A DNA stretch of 64,000 bases, taken from Brachypodium distachyon (lineage: Eukaryota > Streptophyta > Magnoliopsida > Poales > Poaceae). The stretch spans positions 46,700,914 through 46,764,913 of the forward strand of contig NC_016132.3 of the NCBI RefSeq assembly GCF_000005505.3. The letters are read 5' to 3'. The position numbers and the translations under genes were made by a program. Below are positions 35,256 to 46,295 of the stretch, piece after piece (the first letter of the stretch is position 1; the number at the start of each line of letters is the position of its first letter). A model generated the notes under the pieces. It did no database searches. It saw only the letters and a list, made by a program, of their open reading frames with translations, and was not told where the DNA came from.

Positions 35256-36439
35256 ATGGCCACCGCCACCTCCTCGCTCTTTTCCCTCTCATCTCTCTCT
35301 GCCTCCCTCCCTTCCCCCTCACGGGCGCCTGCCTCCCTCTCCCTCCGCGCCATCTCCCCCCAGGCCCGCTTGTCGACCTCCTACGCCGCCTTCCCCATCG
35401 GTACGCCACTTCTCTCGGCTTTCCTCGAGAAAGTTTCTGTTTATTCGTCAGTGACTGAGGATTCTTTTCGTCAGGTGGGTTCGGGGCCTGGGCGTCAACG
35501 GGGAGGAGGAGAGGGCTGGAAGTGGTGTGCGCCGCCGAGCCGCCCAAGACTGGGAGACAGCCGGACTCGGTCAAGAAGAGGGAGCGCCAGAATGACAGGC
35601 ACCGCATCCGCAACCACGCCCGCAAGGCCGAGATGCGCACCAGGATGAAGAAGGTATATAATGACTGATGGAGGGCGCTTTCTTTTCTCCTTGCTTACGG
35701 TTTCTTCCACTTGAAGTGTATTTCAAATTGAGGAGCCACCGCTTCCTTTTTTTGGCAGTCTAGTACCCCTTATTGTCAATGTATATGTATTTGATGCAAT
35801 GTTAAGCTATAAATGGATTCTCTTTGGTTGGACGGTGGGTGATTAATTGGATAGCGCAAGTGGGTTTACTACGGAATATCGTCAACAGAATAGTCTGAAA
35901 AGGGACAGAAGTAATAGATCAACAGATTTAATCTCCTTGGAATCTTTCATATAGAATTATAGTTATGTTAATAAATCTTATGGCATGAAAAAAAATCTGG
36001 TTGCGTGTATGAAAGTGGTTTCATTTGTACAAACATCCTTTTATTTACTCCCTCCGATCCTAAATTCTTGCCGTTGTTTTAGTTCAAATTTGTACTAAAA
36101 TAACGACAAGAATTTAGGATCGGAGGAATATTTATGAAGCTCTATATCAGAAGCTTCTTTTTGTACGAAATCAAATTTCATAATTATTTGCTCTTTGATT
36201 AGGTTTTCAGAGCCCTTGAAAAGCTCAGGAAGAAAGCTGATGCCCAACCTGAAGAAATCATTGAAATAGAGAAAATGATTTCTGAAGCATACAAAGCCAT
36301 CGATAAGACAGTGAAGGTTGGGGCCATGCACAGAAATACTGGAGACCATCGCAAGTCCAGGCTGGCAAGGAGGAAGAAGGCCATCGAGATACTCCGCGGT
36401 TGGTATGTTCCAAACGCTGAACCTACTGCCGCTGCCTAG
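35256..36439 (+). CDS. RPS20: Plastid 30S ribosomal protein S20 (bS20c), 186 aa, 3 exons
   Basis: Exons: 35256-35400, 35475-35653, 36203-36439 (TAG), all GT-AG, 561 nt. The first ~67 residues are a Ser/Ala/Pro-rich chloroplast transit peptide; the likely cleavage context is VVCAAEP at 65-71. The mature part is the basic, helical S20: the KKRERQNDRHRIRNHARKAE region with RTRMKK, then an acidic helix (EEIIEIEKMISEAYKAIDK), then the GAMHRNTGDHRKSRLARRKK region, which corresponds to the bacterial S20 'H.N.AARKKSRL' end. S20 binds 16S rRNA of the plastid small subunit early in assembly. Intron 2 holds a Stowaway MITE at 36048-36128. Length fits plant homologues. The tail ending EPTAAA is grass-like and not conserved in bacteria. 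Confidence 0.95.
36048..36128. mobile_element. Stowaway MITE in intron 2 of the bS20c gene
   Basis: TA-flanked, 81 bp. The ends 'ctccctccgatcctaaattc' and 'gaatttaggatcggagga' are inverted repeats. Confidence 0.9.
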
Positions 36440-36976
36440 GTTCTGGGGAAATCACCATCCGGAATTTGCATCAACTTTGTTTTCATCACATCTTACCAAT
36501 TTGGACAGCATATGGAACGAGCTCAATAGCTTGCCAAGTTTTCTCCATGTCAAGTATTCTGTTTATATCTTTTGGTACTGACTACTATGTTTATGTGCTT
36601 GCTATTCACTAGAAGCCTTGACACAAGGGCCATCGCTTGTCTTGCATTCCTGTTGTTGTTCACATCAGTGTTGTAAACCTTCAAACCAAAATTTACTTGT
36701 TGTATGTGTATCCAGATATCTTCAGCTAGACTCAAATGTTCAGTACCAATGTTCTCTCTTGTTACTGCCACCATTTTGAAAATACATTTGTATCTAAGGC
36801 GGTTATTTTCTGTGGCACTCGAATGGGAAAACACGACCGTGGAAAGACATTCCTTCATGAATGATGTATTGCTGTAAGCCTGTTACTACGAAAGCTTGAT
36901 GTAGATGGTTTTAAGGTTTCCTTGGCTCGGTACCTTGACGTCTTTATCAATATGATTTTAGATACAGTACATTGTA

Positions 36977-37089
36977 CTCCCTCCGATCCACATTAATTGT
37001 CTCGAATTTGCCCAAATATGGATGTATCTATGCCCAAAATGTGTCTAGATACATGTAATATTTCGACAATTAATTAGGATCAGAGGGAG
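36977..37089. mobile_element. Stowaway MITE
   Basis: TA-flanked, 113 bp. Ends 'ctccctccgatccacattaa' and 'ttaattaggatcagagggag'; the interior carries the 'aaatatggatgtatcta' word shared with 49716-49960. Confidence 0.9.
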
Positions 37090-37981
37090 TACGTTGTTTA
37101 AGCAGTCACAAAAGCTTGTTTGTCAACAGATGCCATTTCTCTGAACTGCAGCCACCTGAGACTTGTTCAAAGTTCAAACTAATACGTATGCAAATTCATC
37201 CACTTCCAAAAACAACATTAATAGTACGGTGGTAATAACAGTATCAATGCCAACACCTCACATCAAACAGGATATTGCATATTACTATTATACTAGGTAG
37301 CTTGATATCCATGACCCATTCTCTTCCAGATTGTAGACCTTGACTTTGGACAAGCCAATCCAAGAGACATCCCAGTTTTGCCTCAAAGACTCCAAGTCAT
37401 CCATTTGCAGTATGGGACATCTACCACATGGTGTGAAACACTGGAAGGGTCCCTACAAGTCTGTTAAGCAACTATCACAGCACTGAACCATCCGGCAAGC
37501 TTGACTGATGACTCGTATTATATAGGCCTCCCTTCTACGCCTATAATTCAGTTAACAATTCCAATAATATGGGTATGCTTATACAAGTTATCTTCCTTCT
37601 GCTGCTCAGTCGAACTGGGCCTGCAAAGGCCGTCGTCTCTGTCGGTGAGACTGACCGGAGGCGTTGCTAGCATCATTTTGACGGGGCGCGTTACCAGACA
37701 ACGTCTTGCAGGCTGTCGACCCGGTTATGCGGCTGTTGCTTATCGGCCGTGCTAAGAGTTGGCGTCTCTGCTCGAAGCATTTGCCATCGGAGAGGATGAG
37801 CATCGGCAATGCTGCTCTTGAGCTGCGCGCTGTTAGAGACGCTTACCTCAGCAGTCTTTTTTTTTTATCGAAAGCAGTCTTCGCTGAGGCAAGGCAGAAA
37901 GCAGAACAACGGATCTGAAGAAACGACATATATGCCCAATTGTGATCTTAAGATGATTTACCCGATCTGTGTTCGGACCTA

Positions 37982-38222
37982 CTTCTTCCATTTCACAAAG
38001 GTAGGCGTATTTTGTTTCGTTAAGACAAGACTTTGAGCAATGATAACTCTATTAATATGTGTTTTTTCATACATAAAATTTATATCAATAGATTCGTCTC
38101 TAAAAGTTCTCGTTAATAATCATGATTTCGTATCATAAAAGTTACATATTAATAGAGTAATTCTTGGTCAAAACCTTGTCTTAACGAACCAAAATATGCC
38201 AACTTTTGTGAAATGGAAGGAG
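37982..38222. mobile_element. TA-flanked MITE with long inverted repeats
   Basis: A 241-bp element has ends 'cttcttccatttcacaaa' and 'tttgtgaaatggaagg' and inner mirrored words 'cgttaagacaag/cttgtcttaacg'. TA stands at both flanks. It is Stowaway-like by target site. Confidence 0.82.
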
Positions 38223-38316
38223 TATTATACAAATCCACGTCACTTATTTTGGGACGGAAAGAGTACTTGAACCAGTTTGACAATTATATCACCCAGTTGA
38301 GTTCCTTGGTCAACGA

Positions 38317-38900
38317 TAGGGATGGCACCCGCAGGGTATAGGTACAGGTGGTGCATTCCCATACCCTTACCCGCTTATTTTGATCTTACCCGTTACCCGT
38401 ACCCGCCAACGGGTACAACTTTTTTCCATACCCGTTACCCGTCAGGATAGACGGGTACCCGCGGGTAAAAATACCCATGTAAAAATTTGATCACGTAGTC
38501 GTAAACAACAATATATTCGTTAGAAGCAATAATATTTTTCTCAAAAAAAACAATAATCTTGTCATAAACAAAACTACACTAGCACAATATAAACAACAAG
38601 AACACATAGAAAAACAATGTATCATTAAAAATAGCAACACATCATGACAAAAACTGCAGCACATCATTGTGAGCCCCTCTTCTTCTCTGTGAAGATCACA
38701 CTCACAGGCTAGTTACTATATGGGTAAACGGGTACATGGGTATGGGTTACGCATTCCCATACCCGTACCCGCTCTACCCGACGGGTACGGAATTTTTCCC
38801 ATTTACGTACCAGTGGGTAAAGATTTTTGGCCCAAACCCATACCCTAATGGGGATTTACCCGCCGGGTAAGCGGGTAATGGATATCCATTGCCATCCCTA
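38317..38900. mobile_element. hAT-like non-autonomous transposon, 8-bp TSD
   Basis: 'gtcaacga' is duplicated at 38309-38316 and 38901-38908. The terminal inverted repeats are 'tagggatggca' and 'tgccatcccta' (11 bp, perfect). Subterminal regions are packed with 'acccgta/tacgggt' words on both sides. An 8-bp duplication with short inverted repeats is the hAT signature. At 584 bp it codes for nothing. Confidence 0.9.
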
Positions 38901-39471
38901 GTCAACGATTCCGATATAAGAATACTTCTGTCTTCCTTATGACAGATCTATCATCATCCAGGCTTCATTATATAATGTAAGACAGAAATAACAACGAATT
39001 TGTGTTTTGTATGGTCGGAACTCTGGCAGCAGCTCCTGTCCGTTCGAAAAAAACAAAAGTTCTAAATCCTAGTGCAAAACTTCATGGTTTCCGTATGAGT
39101 CGATCCTACCCAAAAAAACAAACGGAAAAGGATGTTAAACTTTTGGTCTCTGCATCAAAATGATGCACACATCTATTTTTATTAATTTATTTAACAAGTC
39201 TACCAAAACGAATACTCCATCGATCGAACAACCCAAACCACAATTCTAGACCTACTAGATTGACGAAGGATGTGGTCAAACCAGGTAAGCTTAGATGGAA
39301 GAACTAGGAAGTATGGATTAATGATTATCTTTTCTATCTTAAAAACGAAGATCTTGCTACCGACTACCTGACTACCCAGGAAAGGCTCGAGCAATTTGCA
39401 CACCTTCATGAGATTTATCATGGATGCGGCACTGAAAAGAGCACTGGACATCACTCACACGTTAAGTGCTA

Positions 39472-39522
39472 CTCCCTCCGATCCATAAAAAGTGTCGCGC
39501 ATTTTTTATGGATGCGAGGGAG
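39472..39522. mobile_element. Short Stowaway MITE, 51 bp
   Basis: TA-flanked. Ends 'ctccctccgatccataaaaa' and 'tttttatggatgcgagggag'. The interior is only about ten bases. Confidence 0.8.
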
Positions 39523-39857
39523 TACTAGAAAAATAAATAACTTGCAAGGAGGAAAAGCATCAGGACAAATTGATCATCAATGATAATCAACGAAGCTTGT
39601 GTGCAGGCTTCGGAATTAAAGCTGTTCTCAAGTTTATACATAGCAGCATATATGATAAGAATCATCTATCTTAGACCTAATAACCTGCTAGACCAAAAAG
39701 GAGACAAAATTTGCAGGTTAAAATCTTCTCAAGCCTGAGAGATTGGCCTATAAACTAGGTCAAGTTTTCATAGTAAAGATAGCTATATCTAACTATGCAA
39801 GAGAAATTGGTTATGCCAGTTCTGACACTTCAATTGCTCTATCACAAGCTCGAGTCT

Positions 39858-42800
39858 CTAATGAAGGGTGCCGAGGTCAGCTCTTGCTATGCTGTTATGC
39901 CTCATCCCTTCAAGTATTGACAAATCGTCATGCAACGTGAATGGTGCACTGAAAACAGAGTTGCGGACATTTGGTTAGGAGCCAGGTCTGCTAATCTGGA
40001 GGTAGTATGTATAAATTGGTAGCAAACAGAGACATACCCGGTGACCTCGAAACGGGCAAACTTTGAGTCTTCTGAAATCTCAATTTCCACACTAGCTTTT
40101 CTAGACGTCTGCTTAAAGATAAATGGTATCAATAACTAGACTGTCTAAAATCCCTTACTTCTCTATCAACAGCATATGAATCACTTGTACAGACTTCTTT
40201 TGCGCGTGATCTTTCCATATGACAGCATTTATGTCATTACATATCTAAGTGCAAGGCATTCCAAGCATTACATACCAATACCATACTGTCTAAAGCAGTC
40301 ACTATTCACTAGCACTTGTCGGAATCTACATTGCTACGTGGATGGCTGGTTGTGCCTCAAGTCAGCAGTTACAAACATGGGAATGCTTGTTGACCAGCAA
40401 AAACATTGTCCTAACAAGGCCATCTGAGATAACCAAAATTGATTGAACATACAGGGCAATCTAGAATTCTAGATACGGAGAAAGGTTGCACTTAGTTGCA
40501 AATGCCTGGGTTAAGGATCTCCTACAGTTGTGGAACAAGAGAAAAATAATACCTTGACCAATAAGAATGGAAGTTGGATACCATTAGCATTCTCTGCTGA
40601 GCTCTGCAGTGTCTGGTTACGTAACTTGATATTCTGGAGGTCATCAAACTTTGAATGAACAAGAAAGAATCAGCAAGCCATATCAGACACACCATTATAT
40701 ATAATAGTAAGATACATACAAAACCCAAGAGAAGATCCTGCATACTTGCAAACAACTGACCTGTTTTCCAATTTCCTTGAGGAGTTTCTTCTTGTTCTTA
40801 ATCCTGTTGTTGAGTTCTTTGCGAACTTCCTTTGGAACAGAACATGGCAGCAATTAAGTCATAATCGTATTCAATTATTGTCCGTATAACCTGCAAATAA
40901 ACACAAATACTTACCTCCAACTTCTTTATTGTTTCATATCTGTAATTTGAAAGGCCCATCCATTTTATCTCCTTTTTTTCTTTTGCAATAACACGAAGTG
41001 CAATGAGAACGTTGAAAGCATCATACACTCTCCGCCTAACATTCTTCTCCTCAAACTACAAGGATAAGTTTATTTCCTTTAGCACATATGTTCTCCGGAG
41101 AGTGAAAAAAGAGGTTCGTATAAATACGATGTAATAATAGGAACAAACCCCTTGACCAATATGTGCCATGGACTTCAGCTCTGAATAAACTTCGTCTGCG
41201 ACCTGGAACAGACAGTAGCTAGTTGAGGTAGCTGACAGCCAAAGGGGGAGAAAACAGATCATTTCTCAAACATATAACATGGCAGCAATGTAATTGAACT
41301 ACTGTTTTTTATGCCTTTCAGCATTTGGATGACAGGATAATTATTTTGCATTTGGCATTCAGGGCTATCTTTGTGCCTCATAAGCTCTCCTGAGCTTACC
41401 TGGCCTCGCTGTGGTTACTGATTAGATGAAGCAATCCAAGGCAGAGTAACATGGCACACGGAAGTGATTTATTTTTTTCTCGAGCACGCCGAGCGGCGTG
41501 TCTTTTCCATTAAGAAGAAAGCGCAAGTACAGGCAACAACAAAAAACCTAGCAGGGGCAATACAGAAAACAAAGAAAACAGAAAAAGAAGAAACGGAGAA
41601 GAAGAAAAAGCCTTTGGCAACTATACAAGGAAAGAAAGCGGAAGGAAGTGATTTATCATGTCCAATCAGTGAAGGGTACACGCATTGGAGATACCTCATT
41701 GTATGTCGTTCTCCCTTTGGCCTCAACTTTCTCACAAACTGCAAAGTCATGTAATGCTCATTAGATCACAGTACCAGTGTTTATGTTTAAGACTGAATCA
41801 CCAGGTTAGCAACTTGAGTTTACACTCATGACAGGAAAACTACCTCCTCAAAACAACAAAATGGCAGATAAACATTTATAACAAGGGCATGACATCTCCA
41901 TTGCACATGTTTGACCTTACGGAATTTCTATCAACACAACTTCCTCTGACTTCGACCAGTGTAAACCAAAAGGTTTAGTTTCTTCTTCTTTATGGGGTTT
42001 TGGTTGTTTTGGCTGCAAGACCCGCTCGTGTGTCTTCGAGAGAAAAAAAGTGTAAACCAAAAGTTAACCGCAATGAATTGTGATTTGTGAATATCTCTAT
42101 ATACTCAAAACATTATCTGTAGTGTACCGATGGATGACAACCCATATCAGGCTACATACATGCGCTAAATACCTACATGGCATCTAGATCTAATCTGATA
42201 TAAATTTCCTATGTTTCAGACCAAATCCACAAGAAAGCAGTCAAACCACCTATAACTATGCTGTGAATTCCTCAGACATCCCCTGCAGCTTGTAGCCTAA
42301 AATGGGGTTTGTACAATTCAATCAACAGTAACCAAACCAACATTCATCTCTGGACCATCCTTCAACAAACGGAAGCTAAAAGAAGTTCATAGCCTGCTGC
42401 AGCACAGCCAAACCAAAGAAAGAACTGTTCACCACCGGTTCTCCCACACATCCTCCCTGAAGAACACACCAAACTACGCATCAAATCGCCCAAACTGGTT
42501 CTTACGGAATCGTTCCATCAACATCCAAGCTGAATACGCACGATTAACCATGCCAGTTAATTACTAAAAGCTCGAGCCTTAAGCATGGAGTATTCATCTG
42601 ACCTATCTTGCTGTACTCGCGGAGCCCCCAACCGGTGATCCGCTGTGTCTCGGCCTTCTCCTTCTTCCTATTCTTATCACCCTCCTCCTTCCTTTCAGCC
42701 GCATTGCCGCCGCTGCATGAAGAAACCCAGAAGGATCCCCAAGCCTAAAGCCTCAATACAAGGTTTTGATCAAGGAATCGAAATCAAGGACAGGGTCGTG

Positions 42801-42917
42801 AACTGGTGATTACCATTCGGGAAGCGGAGGGGGCATGGAAGCTTCGAGAATGTGCACGCCGGTCAGGTCTAGTGAGGCGGAAGCAGCCGCAGCAGTATCT
42901 CCGCGGGGAGGCGCCAT
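39858..42917 (-). CDS. DP: DP, dimerisation partner of E2F transcription factors, 259 aa, 9 exons
   Basis: Exons in gene order: 42917-42814, 42712-42603, 41738-41695, 41202-41149, 41055-40915, 40829-40761, 40648-40553, 40108-40038, 39948-39858. All are GT-AG and in frame, 780 nt. The winged-helix DNA-binding domain spans about residues 60-135: WGLREYSKIVCEKVEAKGRT, then YNEVADEVYSEL, then the DP recognition helix RRRVYDAFNVL (111-121). A coiled-coil-like stretch (EVRKELNNRIKNKKKLLKEI, 152-171) and the DP dimerisation segment (LPFLLVK, then VEIEISED) follow. DP binds DNA as a heterodimer with E2F to control G1/S genes; it acts in the nucleus. The C-terminus is short (ILEGMRHNSIARADLGTLH), shorter than Arabidopsis DPA/DPB as I recall them. 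The CT/GA-rich stretch at 42940-43020 is the probable 5' UTR. Confidence 0.94.
41473..41643 (-). mobile_element. Short retroposon with 13-bp TSD in DP intron 2
   Basis: 'ggaagtgatttat' occurs at 41460-41472 and 41644-41656. The insert begins with a T run on the plus strand, so its A-tail is on the minus strand. Next to the tail is a hairpin-like 'gcacgccgagcggcgtgt' ahead of 'cttttccattaag'. This is a typical grass LINE/SINE 3' end. Confidence 0.82.
41973..42048 (+). mobile_element. Very short retroposon with 15-bp TSD in DP intron 2
   Basis: 'agtgtaaaccaaaag' stands at 41958-41972 and 42049-42063. The 76-bp insert ends 'gtgtgtcttcgagagaaaaa', the same 3' signature as 18393-18577 and the reverse complement of 41473-41643. 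Confidence 0.85.
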
Positions 42918-44108
42918 TGCGGTTCGAGTGGTGTTCGGCCGTCTAGAGAGGGAGGGAGAGAGAGAAGAGACAGAGGGGGAGGGAGAGAGGGAGGAGCGAG
43001 AGAGGGAGGAGAGAGAGATTGTGTAAAAGTTGCTTTCTTTACCGAAGTAAAAGGATTCTTGAAAATATTTGCTGTTCACGCCGTTGATTTCTGTATAAAT
43101 TTATTGTATAATTATTATAATACATGTCCATTTTAGTCGAATTGTAATTTTCATCCTTAAATACTCATACTCGTGATTCTCTAAAAAATAATATACTCGT
43201 GCCTCCTCTTCGGAGAACAGATGTTTCTCATGAGTCACAAAATATATCTATTTGTGCGTTTATACCGAGTATGCCGATCTTTCGCATTTAGTAGATATCA
43301 TTCCACACAGCTAGGAGTATAAAGATTGACTATATTCGTGCGCAGGAGGGTACGGAAGAATTTAAACTCTTTTACTGGTTACAGCTCATGACTCGTAAGT
43401 TAGCACACGTAAACTTCATTCTTGTTTTTTTTTTAAACTAACTTCATTTTTGCTGGTTACAACTCATGACTCATGCTCCGGCAGCCATGCACACCGAAAA
43501 TACGTGTTTGTTGGTTACACCTCATTACTCATGAGGCAGCACAAAAACTACATCCCATTATGCAAAATCATGTATGTGATCAGTCACAAACTAGATTCGG
43601 GAGAGGAGCGCATAATTTTTGTGCTAGATGAAATGTATTAACATCAAAGATGTGCGCCGCTAAGTATTGCAAGTTCTACTCAGGAAAAAAAAACTATGAT
43701 TAAATCTTTGTTGTTTGGGGAATAATAATTCTCTTATATGGGTTCGAGCATATAATTAAACGTGGCAAAGACTAAGCAACAACGAGTCTTCATCTGGTCA
43801 AGAGAAAGACCCAAACGTAAGAAGAATAATATGGGTCACTTAGTAGTTTAGAAAATCTTATACTTCTATCCTCCCACCAAAGTCATATGTGGTCATTTGT
43901 CGTGGACCTTGGGCTATAAATATCTCGCTAAGGGGTGTGTGTGACTCTTTCATACCGTCTTGAATCCATTCAAGGAAGAGCTCCTTCACAGCCCACTAGG
44001 TTTTGGGAAGGAATCCTTTGAGAAATTTTGCCTAATAGGAACACCACCAGGTTCCAAGGAGTTGAGAGTCAAGCCTGTATTCGGTGTTGAAAAACATTTG
44101 TGGACATG
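42918..44108. other. DP promoter side and intergenic DNA
   Basis: The first ~110 bases are the GA-rich leader of DP. The rest is AT-rich with no supported gene; the words 'ggttacaactcatgactcat' and close variants repeat near 43378, 43455 and 43514. Confidence 0.45.
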
Positions 44109-44117
44109 GTGACCCTT

Positions 44118-44542
44118 GAGTAAAATACACCACTAGTCCATGAACTCGGTAAAAATGAACACTTTAGTTCACGCACGCTTAAATCCCTAAACTGAGACTA
44201 TTGTGTCACTTTAGTCCAAACACATTTTGACAAGGCTTAAACACGCCACGTGGCCGCCACGTCTGCTTCGGCCAGGACCGCGGGATGCTACTCGATTTTC
44301 TCTATGCCAGAGCCGCCCGCGAGGGGAAAGTCCACAATGCTCAATTTTGACGAGAGGATGCCGGTGAATGGATCGCCGAAGCTGACGTGGCAGACACGTG
44401 GTATGTTTAAACCTCGCCAAACCTGTTTTGGACTAGAGTGACACAGTAGGTCCAGTTTAGGGGTTTAAGTGTGCGTTTTTCGAGTTCGTGGACTAAAGTG
44501 TTCATTTTTGTCGAGTTCATGGACTAATAGTGTATTTTATAA
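44118..44542. mobile_element. Mutator-like MITE, 425 bp
   Basis: Near-identical 9-mers 'gtgaccctt' (44109-44117) and 'gtgtccctt' (44543-44551) flank it. The ends form long, imperfect inverted repeats of about 120 bp: 'taaaatacaccactagtcca' on the left against 'tggactaatagtgtatttta' on the right, and 'aaaaatgaacactttagt' mirrored by 'actaaagtgttcattttt'. The centre is GC-rich. It is organised like 27016-27773 but the repeats differ in sequence. Confidence 0.75.
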
Positions 44543-44551
44543 GTGTCCCTT

Positions 44552-45736
44552 CTTGTGAACTGTGAACCAATGAAGGAATATGGCTCTTGCAAGTCTGGTT
44601 CTAGATACGTATACTCATGCCGTGTATTAATCTATTTGAATAGTTGTGACCATGGTCATGGTCAAGTTTGGCAATATGCCTGAATATAAATTTATATGGA
44701 AACGGAGTCACGAACGGCATTACTTGAGTTGAGTCAATACCACAACATAGTGTTGCGGGCATTGCTTATGAATGTTGTATGAGGTGTGACATGTATGTAC
44801 GATTGTGAATTGACATGTTACAATGACGGATGTAGGGGAGACATGTTGTCTACCTATGATATTTTAGATATATCTTATCTGACAATTTGATTATTACAAC
44901 TCATATGTTCAAAAGAAATGATAAAATTTGATTATTACGACTGAAATATTAAACCTGAGAGTTGACCATTGTATCATGTAGCTTCATTCCAATAGATATA
45001 CCTCGAATGGAAGTACACCTATTGACTTGGACATTTTCCAACTCTCAACCTCGGTCAAATGTTTAGAAAGGAGTGAGTTTTGTTATTCATTCTTGAGTTA
45101 TGAAATTTTTTTACCCTGTAAGATCCTAAAGTTATATATGCACGCTCAATTCCAAATTACCTATAGCCTTCGTATGTTTTGGTTATCCTGCATTTCTATC
45201 TTCACCTTGTTCTAAAAGTAGCCTAATTGACTTCTAGGCGTGAATCATTATATTGCAGAAATCATTTGTTTCAGAGATAAAACCAATTATCGGTAAGTGC
45301 ATATGGAAGTTCTAGTATCAATAGCGTATAACAACAGGTCCAGTTTGTCAATGCCGACAGGTAGCATCACCTACTTGCAGCATTAGGTGAAGTTGTGAAC
45401 CCCACACCACTATAACTTATACAAGTCGATTTGTCATGAACCCAACGATTGCAGCTGGTACGCGAGTGGTCGAGCAAAGAAAGTTGAGACATATCATTCT
45501 TGCCCACAGAAATCGCGAAAGATTCAGGAAAGAGAATAATGTGCACGAAAGCGCGCTGAATCTAGCTAGCTTTCTGCTTCTTTTTGAAGTAAGATAAGGA
45601 ACCGAATCTGTTGAACGGATGAACACGATTTACACACGAAGTTGATGTGCCTGGCGGGAGGAGTGGCTTAATTTGCAGTGGTATATATATGGTGGTGGTG
45701 CTGGGAGCCTGCTGTTGACGATCGATGACCTTGAAT
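44552..45736. other. Intergenic DNA and 3' UTR of the HIPP gene
   Basis: AT-rich; I see no gene. The last ~100-200 bases before 45737 should be the 3' UTR of the minus-strand metal-binding protein gene. Confidence 0.45.
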
Positions 45737-46295
45737 TCAGACGATGGTGCAGGAGCCGGGTTGGTCGTCGACGATGCAGTAGGGTGGCTGGTACGCCTTG
45801 CTGCAGTGATGCATCAGCTCGAAGCACTCTTTCTTCTTCTTCTCCTCCGCCTCCTTCTCTTTCTTCTTCTTCTCCTCTTCCTCCTTCTTCTTCTTCTCCT
45901 CCGCCTCCTTCTTCTCGTCCCCCACCGTCACCACAGTCGCCGGGTGCTTCGCCTTGCGCAGCGCGTCCACGATCACAACCACGTCCACCTCCCCGATCAC
46001 CGTCAGCGTGTTCTTCTCCTCGTCGTACGCTAGCGACTTCACCCCTGCCATCATCCATGGAGATGACTAGTCAGTACCAAGACAAGAGACACTAGCAAAC
46101 CATGGCCTCACAGACAGACAGACAGAATACAGACCTCTGATCTTTGACACAACCTGCAGGATGCAGGATTTGCACTTCCTGCAGACCATCGGCACCTTCA
46201 GCACCATCTGGTTTCAGAACAATTAAATCATGAACACTAACCCATAGTTACTAGCTATGGAGGAAAGAACATGCGAAAGAAATGCTAACCTTCAT
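45737..46295 (-). CDS. Heavy-metal-associated isoprenylated plant protein (HIPP-type), 128 aa, 3 exons
   Basis: Exons in gene order: 46295-46290 (ATG AAG only), 46207-46135, 46044-45737, all GT-AG, 387 nt. Residues 3-67 form a ferredoxin-like HMA domain with the metal-binding MVCRKC motif (Cys11, Cys14) and a third Cys at 17. Strand/helix motifs are KSLAYDEEKNTLTVIGEVD and VVVIVDALRK. Residues 70-99 are almost only Lys and Glu, a charged helix or linker. The C-terminus CTIV fits a CaaX prenylation box, so the protein is probably farnesylated and membrane- or nucleus-associated. HIPPs bind heavy metals or act as chaperones; grass HMA proteins are also known targets of fungal effectors. The two-codon first exon is supported by the conserved MKxVLKV start and a good donor; the start could instead be the Met at exon 2 position 1. 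Confidence 0.88.

Larger units (their letters stand above)
36440..39857. other. Intergenic region between bS20c and DP (convergent genes)
   Basis: This contains the 3' UTRs of both genes, three MITEs and one hAT-like element, listed separately. The remaining parts (about 37100-37975 and 38910-39465) show no gene; open frames at 37501-38036 have no recognisable domain. Confidence 0.5.

Noticed and set aside
45630..46095. Alternative frames over the HIPP gene, rich in Glu/Gly or Ser/Pro
   Set aside because: They are low-complexity shadows of the Lys/Glu repeat; only the third minus frame joins a metal-binding HMA domain through valid splice sites.
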